From: CAWKPF01 sp963851415
GTDB taxonomy: Bacteria; Acidobacteriota; Thermoanaerobaculia; Multivoradales; Multivoraceae
Assembly (NCBI GenBank): GCA_963851415.1
Contig: CAWKPF010000002.1
Location: 3,844,001-3,908,000, forward strand
Direction of reading: 5' to 3'
DNA: 64,000 nt
The translations under genes and the position numbers were made by a program. Below are positions 54,700 through 62,919 of the stretch, one piece after another. Numbering within the stretch: the stretch's first letter is position 1; every line of letters starts with the position of its first letter. The notes below the pieces were generated by a model. That model was not told the origin of the DNA. It was given only the letters and a program-made list of their open reading frames with translations, and did no database searches.

Positions 54700-56105
54700 T
54701 GGCGCGGGCTGGAACGGTCGAGGGACCCGGAGCAGACAAACTGCTTCGTACCCTGACGCTGGTCCCGGCCACGTCCATCATCATCGCCAACATCATCGGG
54801 ACCGGCGTGTTCGTGAAGGCTCGGGTGATGACGTGCAACCTGGGCTCGCCGGGCATGGTTCTGCTGGTCTGGGTGCTCGCGGGGCTGCTCTCGCTGGCCG
54901 GGGCGATGCTCTATGCGGAGTTGAGCACCCTGATGCCGCGGGCTGGCGGTGAGTACCACTTCATCGGTGCCGCCTATGGGCGCGTCTGGGCGTTCCTCTA
55001 CGGCTGGACGAAGTCCCTGGCCGTCGGCGCGTCGGCGGCGGCCATCGCGATCGTTCTGGTGGTCTTTCTCAACGATCTCCTCGGTTCTCGGCTGTCTCCG
55101 CTGATGCTGCGGATCCTTCCGGTGGCGGTGATTGCACTGTCGACGGTGTTGAACTTCACCTCTTCGCGGGCCAACGGTCGGGTCGCCACGGTGCTCACGG
55201 CAGGAAAGCTCCTTCTCGTGGCCGGCATCGGCGTCGGCGCTTTTCTCTTCGGTGACGGCTCGTGGTCGCATTTCGGCGCTGCCTGCGCCGACTGCGCGTG
55301 TGCGGACGTGCCCGAGAGTGCCCGGTTCGGCGTGACGGGCTTCGGCGCGGCGATGCTGGGGGCGCTCTGGGGCTACAACGGCTGGAACGTCATTTCGATG
55401 ATCGGCAGTGAAGTGAAGGACCCGAAGCGAACCCTTCCGCGGTCCCTGATCGGTGGCACGATGATCGTGATCGCCCTCTACGTGCTGGTCAATGCGGCCT
55501 ACTTCTTCATCCTCTCGCCCGAGGAGGTCGCGGTCGTCCCGGAGTCGTCGTCGGTGGCCTTCGAGGTGGTGGTTCGACTCCTCGGCGCCGGAGCGGCCTC
55601 GCTGATGTCCGCCGGCCTCATGGTCTCCGCCTACGGGACGCTCCACGCGACGGTGCTGACGGCGTCTCGTCTCCCGTACGCGTTGGCGAGGAGTGGGCTC
55701 CTTCCGCGCGTCCTCGCCCGACTCTCGGCCCACAGTGTTCCGGTGTTCTCCGTGTTGGCGATCGGCGTCTGGTCGATCGTGCTGGCGCTGACGGGTACGT
55801 TCGACATCCTCACGGACATCTACATCTTCGTCTTGTGGATCTTCTACGCCATGACGGCCATGGCCGTGTTCACCCTCAGGCGAAAGTACCCGGACGTGGA
55901 TCGCCCGTACCGGGTCCAGGGATACCCCGTGGTGCCTGCCCTGTTCGTTCTGGTGGCGTTCTACCTGCTCGGCAACACGCTGGTCGCCACTCCGGGACGA
56001 GCCCTCGCGGGTGTCGGCCTGGTGATGGCGGGATTGCCGGTCTATGCGTACTTCACCCGGGGTGGACGCGCACAGGTCGAGGGCTGGATCGGCGACGAGG
56101 ACTAG
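54699..56105 (+). CDS. APC-superfamily amino acid/organic amine permease
   Basis: 468 residues with about 12 hydrophobic segments. The APC signature lies in the first helix, IIIANIIGTGVFV, followed by GAMLYAELSTLMPRAGGEYHF, which matches the LAT/YjeH-like group with conserved G-x-G. Segment 8-9 (LMVSAYGTLHATVLTASRL) also fits. The substrate is probably an amino acid or amine, imported by proton or substrate exchange. GTG start at 54699 overlaps the stop of the alkylsulfatase gene, so co-expression is likely; whether transport is linked to alkylsulfate use is unknown. It is convergent with glnS. Confidence 0.88.
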   Translation: MARAGTVEGPGADKLLRTLTLVPATSIIIANIIGTGVFVKARVMTCNLGSPGMVLLVWVLAGLLSLAGAMLYAELSTLMPRAGGEYHFIGAAYGRVWAFLYGWTKSLAVGASAAAIAIVLVVFLNDLLGSRLSPLMLRILPVAVIALSTVLNFTSSRANGRVATVLTAGKLLLVAGIGVGAFLFGDGSWSHFGAACADCACADVPESARFGVTGFGAAMLGALWGYNGWNVISMIGSEVKDPKRTLPRSLIGGTMIVIALYVLVNAAYFFILSPEEVAVVPESSSVAFEVVVRLLGAGAASLMSAGLMVSAYGTLHATVLTASRLPYALARSGLLPRVLARLSAHSVPVFSVLAIGVWSIVLALTGTFDILTDIYIFVLWIFYAMTAMAVFTLRRKYPDVDRPYRVQGYPVVPALFVLVAFYLLGNTLVATPGRALAGVGLVMAGLPVYAYFTRGGRAQVEGWIGDED

Positions 56106-56112
56106 CGGGATC

Positions 56113-56131
56113 CCGTGCTCAGGTAGCACGG
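56113..56131. terminator. Hairpin after the permease gene
   Basis: CCGTGCT, loop CAGGT, AGCACGG makes a perfect 7-base stem starting eight bases after the permease stop. No T-run follows. It is a plausible terminator of the alkylsulfatase-permease unit. Confidence 0.4.
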
Positions 56132-56157
56132 TCCCCAGCTAGCGTGTTTCCCGCCAA

Positions 56158-56173
56158 GCGCCGCAAGCGGCGC
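56158..56173. terminator. Second hairpin in the permease/glnS convergent gap
   Basis: GCGCCG, loop CAAG, CGGCGC forms a perfect 6-base GC stem in the 152-base gap between the two convergent stops. It may end glnS transcripts arriving from the right. Confidence 0.3.
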
Positions 56174-56257
56174 GGCTCGGAAGTCTTGGCCTCGCAAAAC
56201 TTGATTTCTTTGGTACAACTTCTGGGAGCCAGGACTTCCAGTGCGTCACGGTCCGCG

Positions 56258-57976
56258 CTACTGGTTTCTCTTCTGGATCCGGGCCCAGGTGTCTTTGAGC
56301 GTCACGGTGCGATTCCACACCGGCCTTCCCGGTCTCGAGTCGGAGTCGACCGTGAAGTAGCCGAGCCGCTCGAACTGCACTCGCTCACCAAGCTCGGCTC
56401 CTGCGAGGCTGGGCTCGAGCTTGGCGCCCTCCAGGACCTCGAGACTCTCGGGATTCAGATCGTCGACGAAGTCGCGGTCGCCGGCTCCGGGCTGCTCCTC
56501 GTTGAACAACCGGTCGTAGAGTCGGATTTCGGCGGCGATGGCGTGCTCGGCGGAGACCCAGTGCAGAGTCGCCTTGACCTTGCGCCCGTCCGGAGCGTCA
56601 CCGCCACGGGTCGCGGGGTCGTAGCTGCAGCGCAGCTCGACCACTTCGCCGTGCTCGTCCTTGATCACCTCATTGCAAGTGACGAAGTAGGCGTAGCGCA
56701 GTCGGACCTCTCTCCCGGGAGCGAGGCGGAAGAACTTCTTCGGCGGGTCTTCCATGAAGTCGTCCCGTTCGATGTAGAGCTCTCTCGTGAAGGGAACCTT
56801 GCGCGAGCCTGCCGACGGATCTTCCGGGTTGTTGATCGCGTCGAGCTCGTCGGTCTCACCTTCCGGGTGGTTCTCGATCACCACCTTGAGGGGGCGTAGC
56901 ACCGCCATGCGCCGAGGAGCGATCCGGTTGAGGTGCTCACGGACCGAGTACTCGAGCAGGGCGACGTCGGTGACCGAGTCGTTCTTGGTCACACCGATTC
57001 GTCCGCAGAAGTCGCGCAGGGATTCCGGCGTGTAGCCGCGTCGCCGAATGCCACGGATGGTCGGCATTCGCGGATCGTCCCATCCGGAAACGTGACCCTC
57101 TTCGATCAGACGGCGGAGTTTGCGCTTGCTGAGGATGGTGTAGCCGAGCTGGAGCTTGGCGAACTCGATCTGCCGGGGTCGGTGAGGCACCGGCAGGTTT
57201 TCGATGAACCAATCGTAGAGCGGGCGATGGTCTTCGAACTCCAGCGTGCACAGGGAGTGGGTGATCCCCTCGATGGCGTCGGACTGGCCGTGGGCGAAGT
57301 CGTAGCTCGGGTAGATATGCCACTCGTCTCCGGTGCGATGGTGAGCGGCGTGCAGAATCCGGTAGAGAATCGGGTCGCGCAAGTTCATGTTGCCCGACGC
57401 CATGTCGATCCTGGCGCGGAGCACGGCCTCTCCCTCCTTCAGGTCTCCGGCACGCATCCGCTCGAAGAGCTGCAGGTTCTCGTCGGGCGAGCGATGGCGG
57501 TACGGGCTCTCCTTGCCGGGCTCGTTCCATCGTCCACGGTATTCCCTGATCTCCTCGGGACTCGAGCTGTCGACGTAGGCCTTGCCCTCGCGGATCAGAT
57601 AGAGCGCCCACTCGTGGAGCTGACCGAAGTAGTCGGAGGCAAACCGCAGCTCGTTCCACTCGCAGCCGAGCCAACGGACATCCTCGAGAAAGGCCTGGAC
57701 GTACTCGTCCTCCTCGGTGATGGGATTGGTGTCGTCGAAGCGCAGATTGCACGTTCCCCCGAACTCCGCGGCTACACCGAAGTTGAGGTGGATCGACTTC
57801 ACATGGCCGATGTGCGGGTAGCCGTTGGGCTCGGGCGGGAATCGAGTGGCGACGCGCCCCTCGTTCTTGCCCGCCTCGACGTCTGCGCGGATGGCGTTGC
57901 GAATGAAATCGAGAGACTCGGTGGGCGTCTCGGCGGAGTCGGTCGGACGGGCTGCACTCTCGTTATCGGTCGTCAT
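56258..57976 (-). CDS. glnS: Glutaminyl-tRNA synthetase
   Basis: 572 residues, the usual length of bacterial GlnRS. The N-terminal signature is TRFPPEPNGYPHIGHVKSIH with the HIGH motif. LRFDDTNPITEEDEYV, the amino-acid pocket YPSYDFAHGQSDAIEGITHS, and the KMSKS-type TILSKRKLRRLI are all present, followed by a C-terminal two-barrel anticodon-binding domain. It charges tRNA-Gln with glutamine directly. Genomes of many bacteria lack GlnRS and use GatCAB, so its presence is a minor taxonomic clue. ATG at 57976. It is divergent from the copper monooxygenase gene. Confidence 0.96.
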   Translation of the reverse strand: MTTDNESAARPTDSAETPTESLDFIRNAIRADVEAGKNEGRVATRFPPEPNGYPHIGHVKSIHLNFGVAAEFGGTCNLRFDDTNPITEEDEYVQAFLEDVRWLGCEWNELRFASDYFGQLHEWALYLIREGKAYVDSSSPEEIREYRGRWNEPGKESPYRHRSPDENLQLFERMRAGDLKEGEAVLRARIDMASGNMNLRDPILYRILHAAHHRTGDEWHIYPSYDFAHGQSDAIEGITHSLCTLEFEDHRPLYDWFIENLPVPHRPRQIEFAKLQLGYTILSKRKLRRLIEEGHVSGWDDPRMPTIRGIRRRGYTPESLRDFCGRIGVTKNDSVTDVALLEYSVREHLNRIAPRRMAVLRPLKVVIENHPEGETDELDAINNPEDPSAGSRKVPFTRELYIERDDFMEDPPKKFFRLAPGREVRLRYAYFVTCNEVIKDEHGEVVELRCSYDPATRGGDAPDGRKVKATLHWVSAEHAIAAEIRLYDRLFNEEQPGAGDRDFVDDLNPESLEVLEGAKLEPSLAGAELGERVQFERLGYFTVDSDSRPGRPVWNRTVTLKDTWARIQKRNQ

Positions 57977-58131
57977 GACGTCTCTCGAGCCTCGGGCACG
58001 GGTCCGGCGGGTGGCCCTGGTGGTGAAACCGTCAGACTATCAGCGTTTCGTGCGATACAATGAGGGGCTCATCCGCCCCGCAGCGGGCCCTCTCCGCTCC
58101 AGAATCCACTCCCCGTCGGAGGGTAGCTTTC

Positions 58132-59862
58132 ATGACACCACAAGTCCTCTCTCGCTCTCTCGGTCTCTCGCTCGCGCTGGTTCTCGCTGTGAGCCCTGTC
58201 GCCTGGGCATCGTCCACGACCGATATTCCGGAGACGGTGACGTTCTCCGAGCACGTGGCTCCGATCTTCATGGAACACTGTGTGGCCTGTCATCGTCCGA
58301 ACGACGTGGCGCCGATGTCGCTGATGGGCTACGACGAGGCCCGGCCGTGGGCGAAGTCGATTGTCAAGGTCGTCGCTTCGCGAGAAATGCCCCCGTGGGA
58401 CGCCAGCCACGAGTACGGGGACTTCTCCAACGACATCAGTCTGGACGACCGGGAGATCGCGTTGATCTCCCGTTGGGTCGAGCAGGGAGCCCCGCAAGGG
58501 GACCCAGCGAAGATGCCCGCAGCGCCGGAGCTTCCCGAGCCGGGTAGTTGGAGAATGGGGCGCGAGCCCGACTACGTGATCGATCTCGCGGAGATCGACG
58601 TGCCCGCCGACGGCCCCGACCTCTTCGTCACCCAGGTCTACGGCACCGACATTCCGGACGGCAAGTGGGTGCAGGCGGTCGAGCTGCTGCCGGGCAACAC
58701 CCAGGTGCTGCACCACGTGGTGGTCTACCTGGGGCCCTTCGGAATGGGGGACGACGACGACGACGAGAGCAATGCGGGAGTGAGCCGCACGATCTACCTC
58801 AACGAGGCCGCGAAGCGGAATCCGGGAATCGCCGAGACCCCTCGCATCGGTGGCGTCTGGGTGGCCGGAAGCCCCCCGAGTGAGTTCCCGAAGGGGTACG
58901 GACAGCCGCTCCAGAACAACCAGCTGGTGTCGTTCAACATGCACTATCACCCCAGCGGCAACGCGGGCAGCGACTCCTCCAAGCTCGGGCTCTACTTCGG
59001 CGACGGTGAGATGGAGAAGGAGATCACCACGGCGTTTGCCGCCGACCCGGGAATGTTCATTCCTGCCGGAGCCGGCGATCATCACGAGTCGGCGGTCTAT
59101 CTGTTCTCGCAGGACAGCCAGATCCTCTCGCTGCTCCCCCACATGCACAATCGCGGGAAGTCGATGCGCTACACCCTGCGTCTGCCCGACGGCAGCCAGC
59201 AGGTACTGCTCGACGTGCCCGAGTACGACTACGACTGGCAGAACATCTACCATCTGCGTGAGCCGGTGGTCGCCCCTGCCGGATCGATGGTCGAGGTAGA
59301 GGCGGTGTGGGACAACTCGGCCGACAACCCCGCCAATCCCGATCCTACGATCGATGTGCCGTGGGGTGACGGCACCAACAACGAGATGCTGGTCGCCTTC
59401 TTGAACTTCGTCGCGGAGGACGGCAAGAAGCCGAAGCCGGTCCGAGTCTCCGAGAAGATCGATACCCTCCTTGCGCGGCACGCCGACGAATACGCCTACG
59501 CCATCACGCCCGAAGGGATGGGCTTTGGTCAGGTCTGGGGACTCGTGTTGCCGCCGGAGGGCGAAGGCTCCTTCTATCTCGCGTTCGGCCAGCTGATGTT
59601 CTCGACCTCGATCTCCGAGGTCCATCGGCTCTCCGAGAACGAGCTCGCCTTCACCGCGGCCATGATCACGAGCGCGGGCGGGGCTCAGATGCCTGTCGGC
59701 TTTCTGGCCACGTCGCACGACGACGGCACGATCGACGGAGAGCTCTTCTTCGGCCGTCAGGTCGATCCCGCCAGCGTGGAGTCGATGCGCGGCACGGGCC
59801 GAGCCTTCAGCGGACGCAGTCGGGCTTCCACCGCGACGGCCGCTTCTTCCGGTGGAGGCTGA
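58132..59862 (+). CDS. Exported cytochrome c/PHM-type copper monooxygenase fusion
   Basis: 576 residues. A signal peptide of about 26 residues precedes a cytochrome c-like domain with heme motif C50-x-x-C53-H54. Domains of the type II copper, ascorbate-dependent monooxygenase (peptidylglycine alpha-hydroxylating, PHM) fold follow. All PHM copper ligands seem matched: H194-H195 (LHHVVVY) and H271/H273 (NMHYH) for one site; H337 and H339 (PHMHNRGKS) and M419 (NNEMLVAFL) for the other. It may hydroxylate an unknown periplasmic substrate using electrons from the heme instead of ascorbate (inference). ATG at 58132 with GGAGGG nine bases upstream; a -10-like TACAAT is at 58056-58061. The C-terminal about 120 residues are less like PHM. 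Confidence 0.85.
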   Translation: MTPQVLSRSLGLSLALVLAVSPVAWASSTTDIPETVTFSEHVAPIFMEHCVACHRPNDVAPMSLMGYDEARPWAKSIVKVVASREMPPWDASHEYGDFSNDISLDDREIALISRWVEQGAPQGDPAKMPAAPELPEPGSWRMGREPDYVIDLAEIDVPADGPDLFVTQVYGTDIPDGKWVQAVELLPGNTQVLHHVVVYLGPFGMGDDDDDESNAGVSRTIYLNEAAKRNPGIAETPRIGGVWVAGSPPSEFPKGYGQPLQNNQLVSFNMHYHPSGNAGSDSSKLGLYFGDGEMEKEITTAFAADPGMFIPAGAGDHHESAVYLFSQDSQILSLLPHMHNRGKSMRYTLRLPDGSQQVLLDVPEYDYDWQNIYHLREPVVAPAGSMVEVEAVWDNSADNPANPDPTIDVPWGDGTNNEMLVAFLNFVAEDGKKPKPVRVSEKIDTLLARHADEYAYAITPEGMGFGQVWGLVLPPEGEGSFYLAFGQLMFSTSISEVHRLSENELAFTAAMITSAGGAQMPVGFLATSHDDGTIDGELFFGRQVDPASVESMRGTGRAFSGRSRASTATAASSGGG

Positions 59863-59947
59863 CACGAGCGTTTCTATTCCAAGCCGTTGAGGGGGCTTCG
59901 GTTCTTGCCAGGGCCGTCCCCGAGTGCGTCGTAGGATGGAGCTCTCG

Positions 59948-61144
59948 ATGAATCGTTCGACCTCCCGACGCTATCTGCCGCCGCTGGGCCTCTTCGCGAC
60001 CTACTCGCTGGTGTCGGCCGCGATGGGTGTCCTAGTGGTCCTCATCATGGGGGTCGGGCGAGGCAGCCAGTTCTCGCTGGGGGCTTTCGGTGCCGGGGCC
60101 TTGCTCGGCATCTGCCTGAACGCGGGCGCGACTCTGGCAGAGGCCGGGTTCTATGCGCTGCTGGGAGTGAATCGGTCCTGGGCGCTGGCAGCGCGGGCCG
60201 GACTTTCCGCCGTGACCTACTTCGTGGGTGGAGGGTGCGGCTACCTGGTCGCCAGGGCGATCAGCGGGACGCTGGGATTCAGTGCCTTCGACCTCGAGGG
60301 CGGAGTGGTGGCGACCCTTCCGGTCTTCGGACTGGTGACGGTCGCAGTGGGGATGGCCTTCTTCGTCGTGCGAGTGCTCAGCGGACGATTGGCCCACAGC
60401 GTGGCCCGGATCAAGGAGCAGGAGCACGCGGAGAAGGAGCTGTTGACCGCTGGCGATCTCCAGCGCCGGCTGCTGCCACCAGGAAGCGTGATCGGAGCCG
60501 GCTATCGGATCGAGGCAAGGAACCTGCCGGCGCGCACCGTTGCTGGTGACTTCTACGACGTGTTCCGCTTGCCCGGAGACGCGATCGGTCTGGTGGTCGG
60601 CGACGTGGCGGGCAAGGGCCTCTCGGCCAGTCTGCTGATGGCCTCGGTGAAGGCGATGTTGCCGTTGGTCGCAGCGGATCGTTCGGTCACGGAGACGCTG
60701 ATCGAGCTCAACACGCGACTGGTTCGCGACCTCGGCCCTCGGGAGTTCGTAGCGCTGGCCTTTGCGCGCTACGAGCCCCGCACCGGGAGAGTAGAGCTGG
60801 GCAATGCCGGCCTCCCAGACCCCTATCGACTCGCCGGAGAGCCCGAGTCGATCGAGGCGCCCGGTGCGCGCCTTCCGTTGGGAGTTCGCTGGCAGGTGGA
60901 CTACGGCTCGATCGAATTCGTCCTGGATCGGGGCGAAGCGCTACTCATGCTGAGCGACGGGATTCCAGAGACTCTGCTCGCCGATGGCTCTCCGCTCGGC
61001 TACGAGACTCTCGACTCGCTGCTCGGTCGCAACGGTGCGGATGCTGGGGAGTGGCTCGATGGTCTGCTCGCGCGGGTGCGTGAGCGCGGCAACGGTGTGC
61101 AGCAGGACGATTGGACCGTGCTGCTGCTCGAGCGCGAACGGTAG
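59948..61144 (+). CDS. Membrane SpoIIE-family PP2C serine phosphatase
   Basis: 398 residues. Four hydrophobic segments span residues about 15-155 (LGLFATYSLVSAAMGVLVV, GALLGICLNAGATLAEAGF, LSAVTYFVGGGCGYLVARA, VFGLVTVAVGMAFFVVRVL). A short coiled linker follows (EKELLTAGDLQRRLLPP), then a SpoIIE/RsbU phosphatase domain. The metal ligands are in ARTVAGDFYDVF, VVGDVAGKGLSASLLMA and LLMLSDGIPETL. It should dephosphorylate an anti-anti-sigma or similar serine-phosphorylated partner in stress or developmental signalling. The ATG at 59948 has GGAG seven bases upstream; ATG 59936 is in frame. Convergent with the isomerase gene, five bases apart. Confidence 0.9.
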   Translation: MNRSTSRRYLPPLGLFATYSLVSAAMGVLVVLIMGVGRGSQFSLGAFGAGALLGICLNAGATLAEAGFYALLGVNRSWALAARAGLSAVTYFVGGGCGYLVARAISGTLGFSAFDLEGGVVATLPVFGLVTVAVGMAFFVVRVLSGRLAHSVARIKEQEHAEKELLTAGDLQRRLLPPGSVIGAGYRIEARNLPARTVAGDFYDVFRLPGDAIGLVVGDVAGKGLSASLLMASVKAMLPLVAADRSVTETLIELNTRLVRDLGPREFVALAFARYEPRTGRVELGNAGLPDPYRLAGEPESIEAPGARLPLGVRWQVDYGSIEFVLDRGEALLMLSDGIPETLLADGSPLGYETLDSLLGRNGADAGEWLDGLLARVRERGNGVQQDDWTVLLLERER

Positions 61145-61148
61145 CCGA

Positions 61149-62111
61149 CTAGTTCCGGAAGGCATCGGCGGCGCGGTACGCCTCGATCACGGCGCGCTCG
61201 CCCTCCTTTCCCGACCTCGAGTTTCCGTGCTCCATGCCGACGATGCCATCGAACCCCTTCGAGTGGATGTGCCGGAAGACGTTGCGATAGTTGATCTCGC
61301 CCGTGCCGGGCTCTTTGCGTCCGGGATTGTCGCCGACCTGGAAATAGGCGATCTCGTTCCACGCCCGGTCGATGTTGGGAATCAGGTTCCCCTCGGTGAT
61401 CTGCTGGTGGTAGAGGTCGTCGAGGATCTTGCACGAGGGGGAGTCGACGGCGCGGCAGATCTCGAAGGCCTGCGGGATGCCGCTGAGAAAGACTCCCGGG
61501 TGGTTGCTCCAGTGGTTCAGTGGCTCGAGAACCATGACCAGGCCGCTCGGCTCACAGATCTCCGCTGCGCGTCGCAGGTTGTCGATCACGTTCGCAGTCT
61601 GGTACTCCCACTGGACCCGGGTGCTGAACGTGCCGGGGACCACGGTGCACCACCGGGCGTTGACCCGTTTCGCCACCTCGACCGCTTTGGACATGTCGCC
61701 TTCGATTCGCTGGCGCATCGCCGGATCATCGGAGGCGAAGGTGACCTCGCTGAATTCCGCGTGGGCGACGAAGACCCCCATCCTCATACCGAGGCGGGTC
61801 ATCTCGCGGGCGATGCGCTCCTGGACTTCGACGTCTCGCCCTGCCATGCCGTTGTCTTCGAGCGCACGAAAGCCCTGGTCATGCATGAATCGGAGCTGAT
61901 CGATCGGATCCTCACCCGCGGAGTGACGGAACATGCCGAAGTGCGGGGCGTAGTCGAGTCGGAAGACCGAATCTCCCTGGGTCGCTGGGGACGGTTTGGA
62001 AAGCGGTCCCAGGGCGGCGGTCAGGCCTGTCGCGGCCGCGACCGCGATGGCGGTTCTTCGATCGAGAGTGGTTTTCTCCGAGGGGTTTCGGTTCGGCGTG
62101 TCTTCGCTCAT
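61149..62111 (-). CDS. Exported hydroxypyruvate isomerase-like TIM-barrel protein
   Basis: 320 residues, AP-endonuclease-2/xylose isomerase-like TIM barrel. An N-terminal twin-arginine-type region (LDRRTAIAVAAATGLTAA) suggests Tat export or a lipid-free signal. The barrel shows HFGMFRHSAGEDPIDQLRFM, GLVMVLEPLNHW with the metal-binding Glu, CKILDDLYHQQITEGN with Asp/His, and IVGMEHGNSRSGKEGE with the last Glu. Hyi/OtnI-type enzymes isomerise small hydroxy-keto acids; a periplasmic form is unusual, so its substrate is open. It follows the response-regulator gene by 48 bases on the same strand and could be its target or co-transcribed. Confidence 0.82.
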   Translation of the reverse strand: MSEDTPNRNPSEKTTLDRRTAIAVAAATGLTAALGPLSKPSPATQGDSVFRLDYAPHFGMFRHSAGEDPIDQLRFMHDQGFRALEDNGMAGRDVEVQERIAREMTRLGMRMGVFVAHAEFSEVTFASDDPAMRQRIEGDMSKAVEVAKRVNARWCTVVPGTFSTRVQWEYQTANVIDNLRRAAEICEPSGLVMVLEPLNHWSNHPGVFLSGIPQAFEICRAVDSPSCKILDDLYHQQITEGNLIPNIDRAWNEIAYFQVGDNPGRKEPGTGEINYRNVFRHIHSKGFDGIVGMEHGNSRSGKEGERAVIEAYRAADAFRN

Positions 62112-62159
62112 CTTCCAGGCCTCCCTTCCTACTCGGGCGCTGCGATCGCATACATCACG

Positions 62160-62849
62160 TCAGCCGACAAATCGATAGCCCATGCCGTGAACGGTGAGCA
62201 AGTACTGCGGCTTGGACGGTATCGGCTCGATCTTCTGGCGGAGCGAGGACACGTGGACATCGACCGTCCGCGTGTAGGGGGTGGAGTTGTAACCCCACAC
62301 CTTGTCGAGCAACTCGTCCCGTGACAGCACCTTGTTGCGGTGTTCGATGAAGTGGCGGAGCAGCTTGAACTCGAGTGCCGAGACACCGATGGGCTCGTTG
62401 TTCCTGGTCACCTCGGCGGACTCGAAGTCGATCGTGACATCGCCGAAGCCATAGCGCTGGAGCTCGCTCGCCGGCTCGCGCCGGCTTCGTCGCAAGAGCG
62501 CCTCGATCCGAGCCAGCAGCTCGAGGACTTCGAAGGGTTTGGTGAGGTAGTCGTCGGCGCCCAGCTTCAGGCCGACGACTCGGTCGGTGACCTGGGAACG
62601 GGCGGTCAGCATCAAGATCGGCATCTCGCTGCCACGCTGACGTAGCTCCTTGCACACCTCGAAACCGTCCTTCTTGGGCAATGCGAGATCGAGCACCATC
62701 AGATCGAAGTCGTTCTCAGCGGTGACCTCGAGCGCGGCCTCGCCATCGCCAGCCGTGGTCACTTCGTAGCCCTCGGACTCGAGCCGGTCGCTCAGGGTGA
62801 GCACCAGACTCGGCTCGTCCTCGACCAGGAGTATTCGTGCCTTGCTCAA
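62160..62849 (-). CDS. OmpR/PhoB-family response regulator
   Basis: 229 residues. The receiver domain has the acidic pair in LLVEDEPS, the phospho-acceptor Asp54 in VLDLALPKKDG, the Thr switch in MLTARS, and the Lys in DYLTKPFEVL. The winged-helix DNA-binding domain follows (VSALEFKLLRHFIEH, LSRDELLDKVWGYNSTPYTRTVDVHVSSLRQKI motif region). Start is TTG at 62849. The kinase gene, whose stop is 70 bases upstream on the same strand, is presumed to phosphorylate it. Targets unknown; the isomerase gene directly downstream is one candidate. Confidence 0.93.
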   Translation of the reverse strand: MSKARILLVEDEPSLVLTLSDRLESEGYEVTTAGDGEAALEVTAENDFDLMVLDLALPKKDGFEVCKELRQRGSEMPILMLTARSQVTDRVVGLKLGADDYLTKPFEVLELLARIEALLRRSRREPASELQRYGFGDVTIDFESAEVTRNNEPIGVSALEFKLLRHFIEHRNKVLSRDELLDKVWGYNSTPYTRTVDVHVSSLRQKIEPIPSKPQYLLTVHGMGYRFVG

Positions 62850-62919
62850 CCTCGAGCCATCGCTCTCTCCGGATCCGCTGTATCGAACATAGCCGTCGCA
62901 CCGTCCTCGAGTGTCGTAT

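Noticed and set aside
58069..59865. A 598-codon minus-strand frame opposite the copper monooxygenase
   Set aside because: Antisense shadow; the plus strand has a signal peptide, heme and copper motifs in register.
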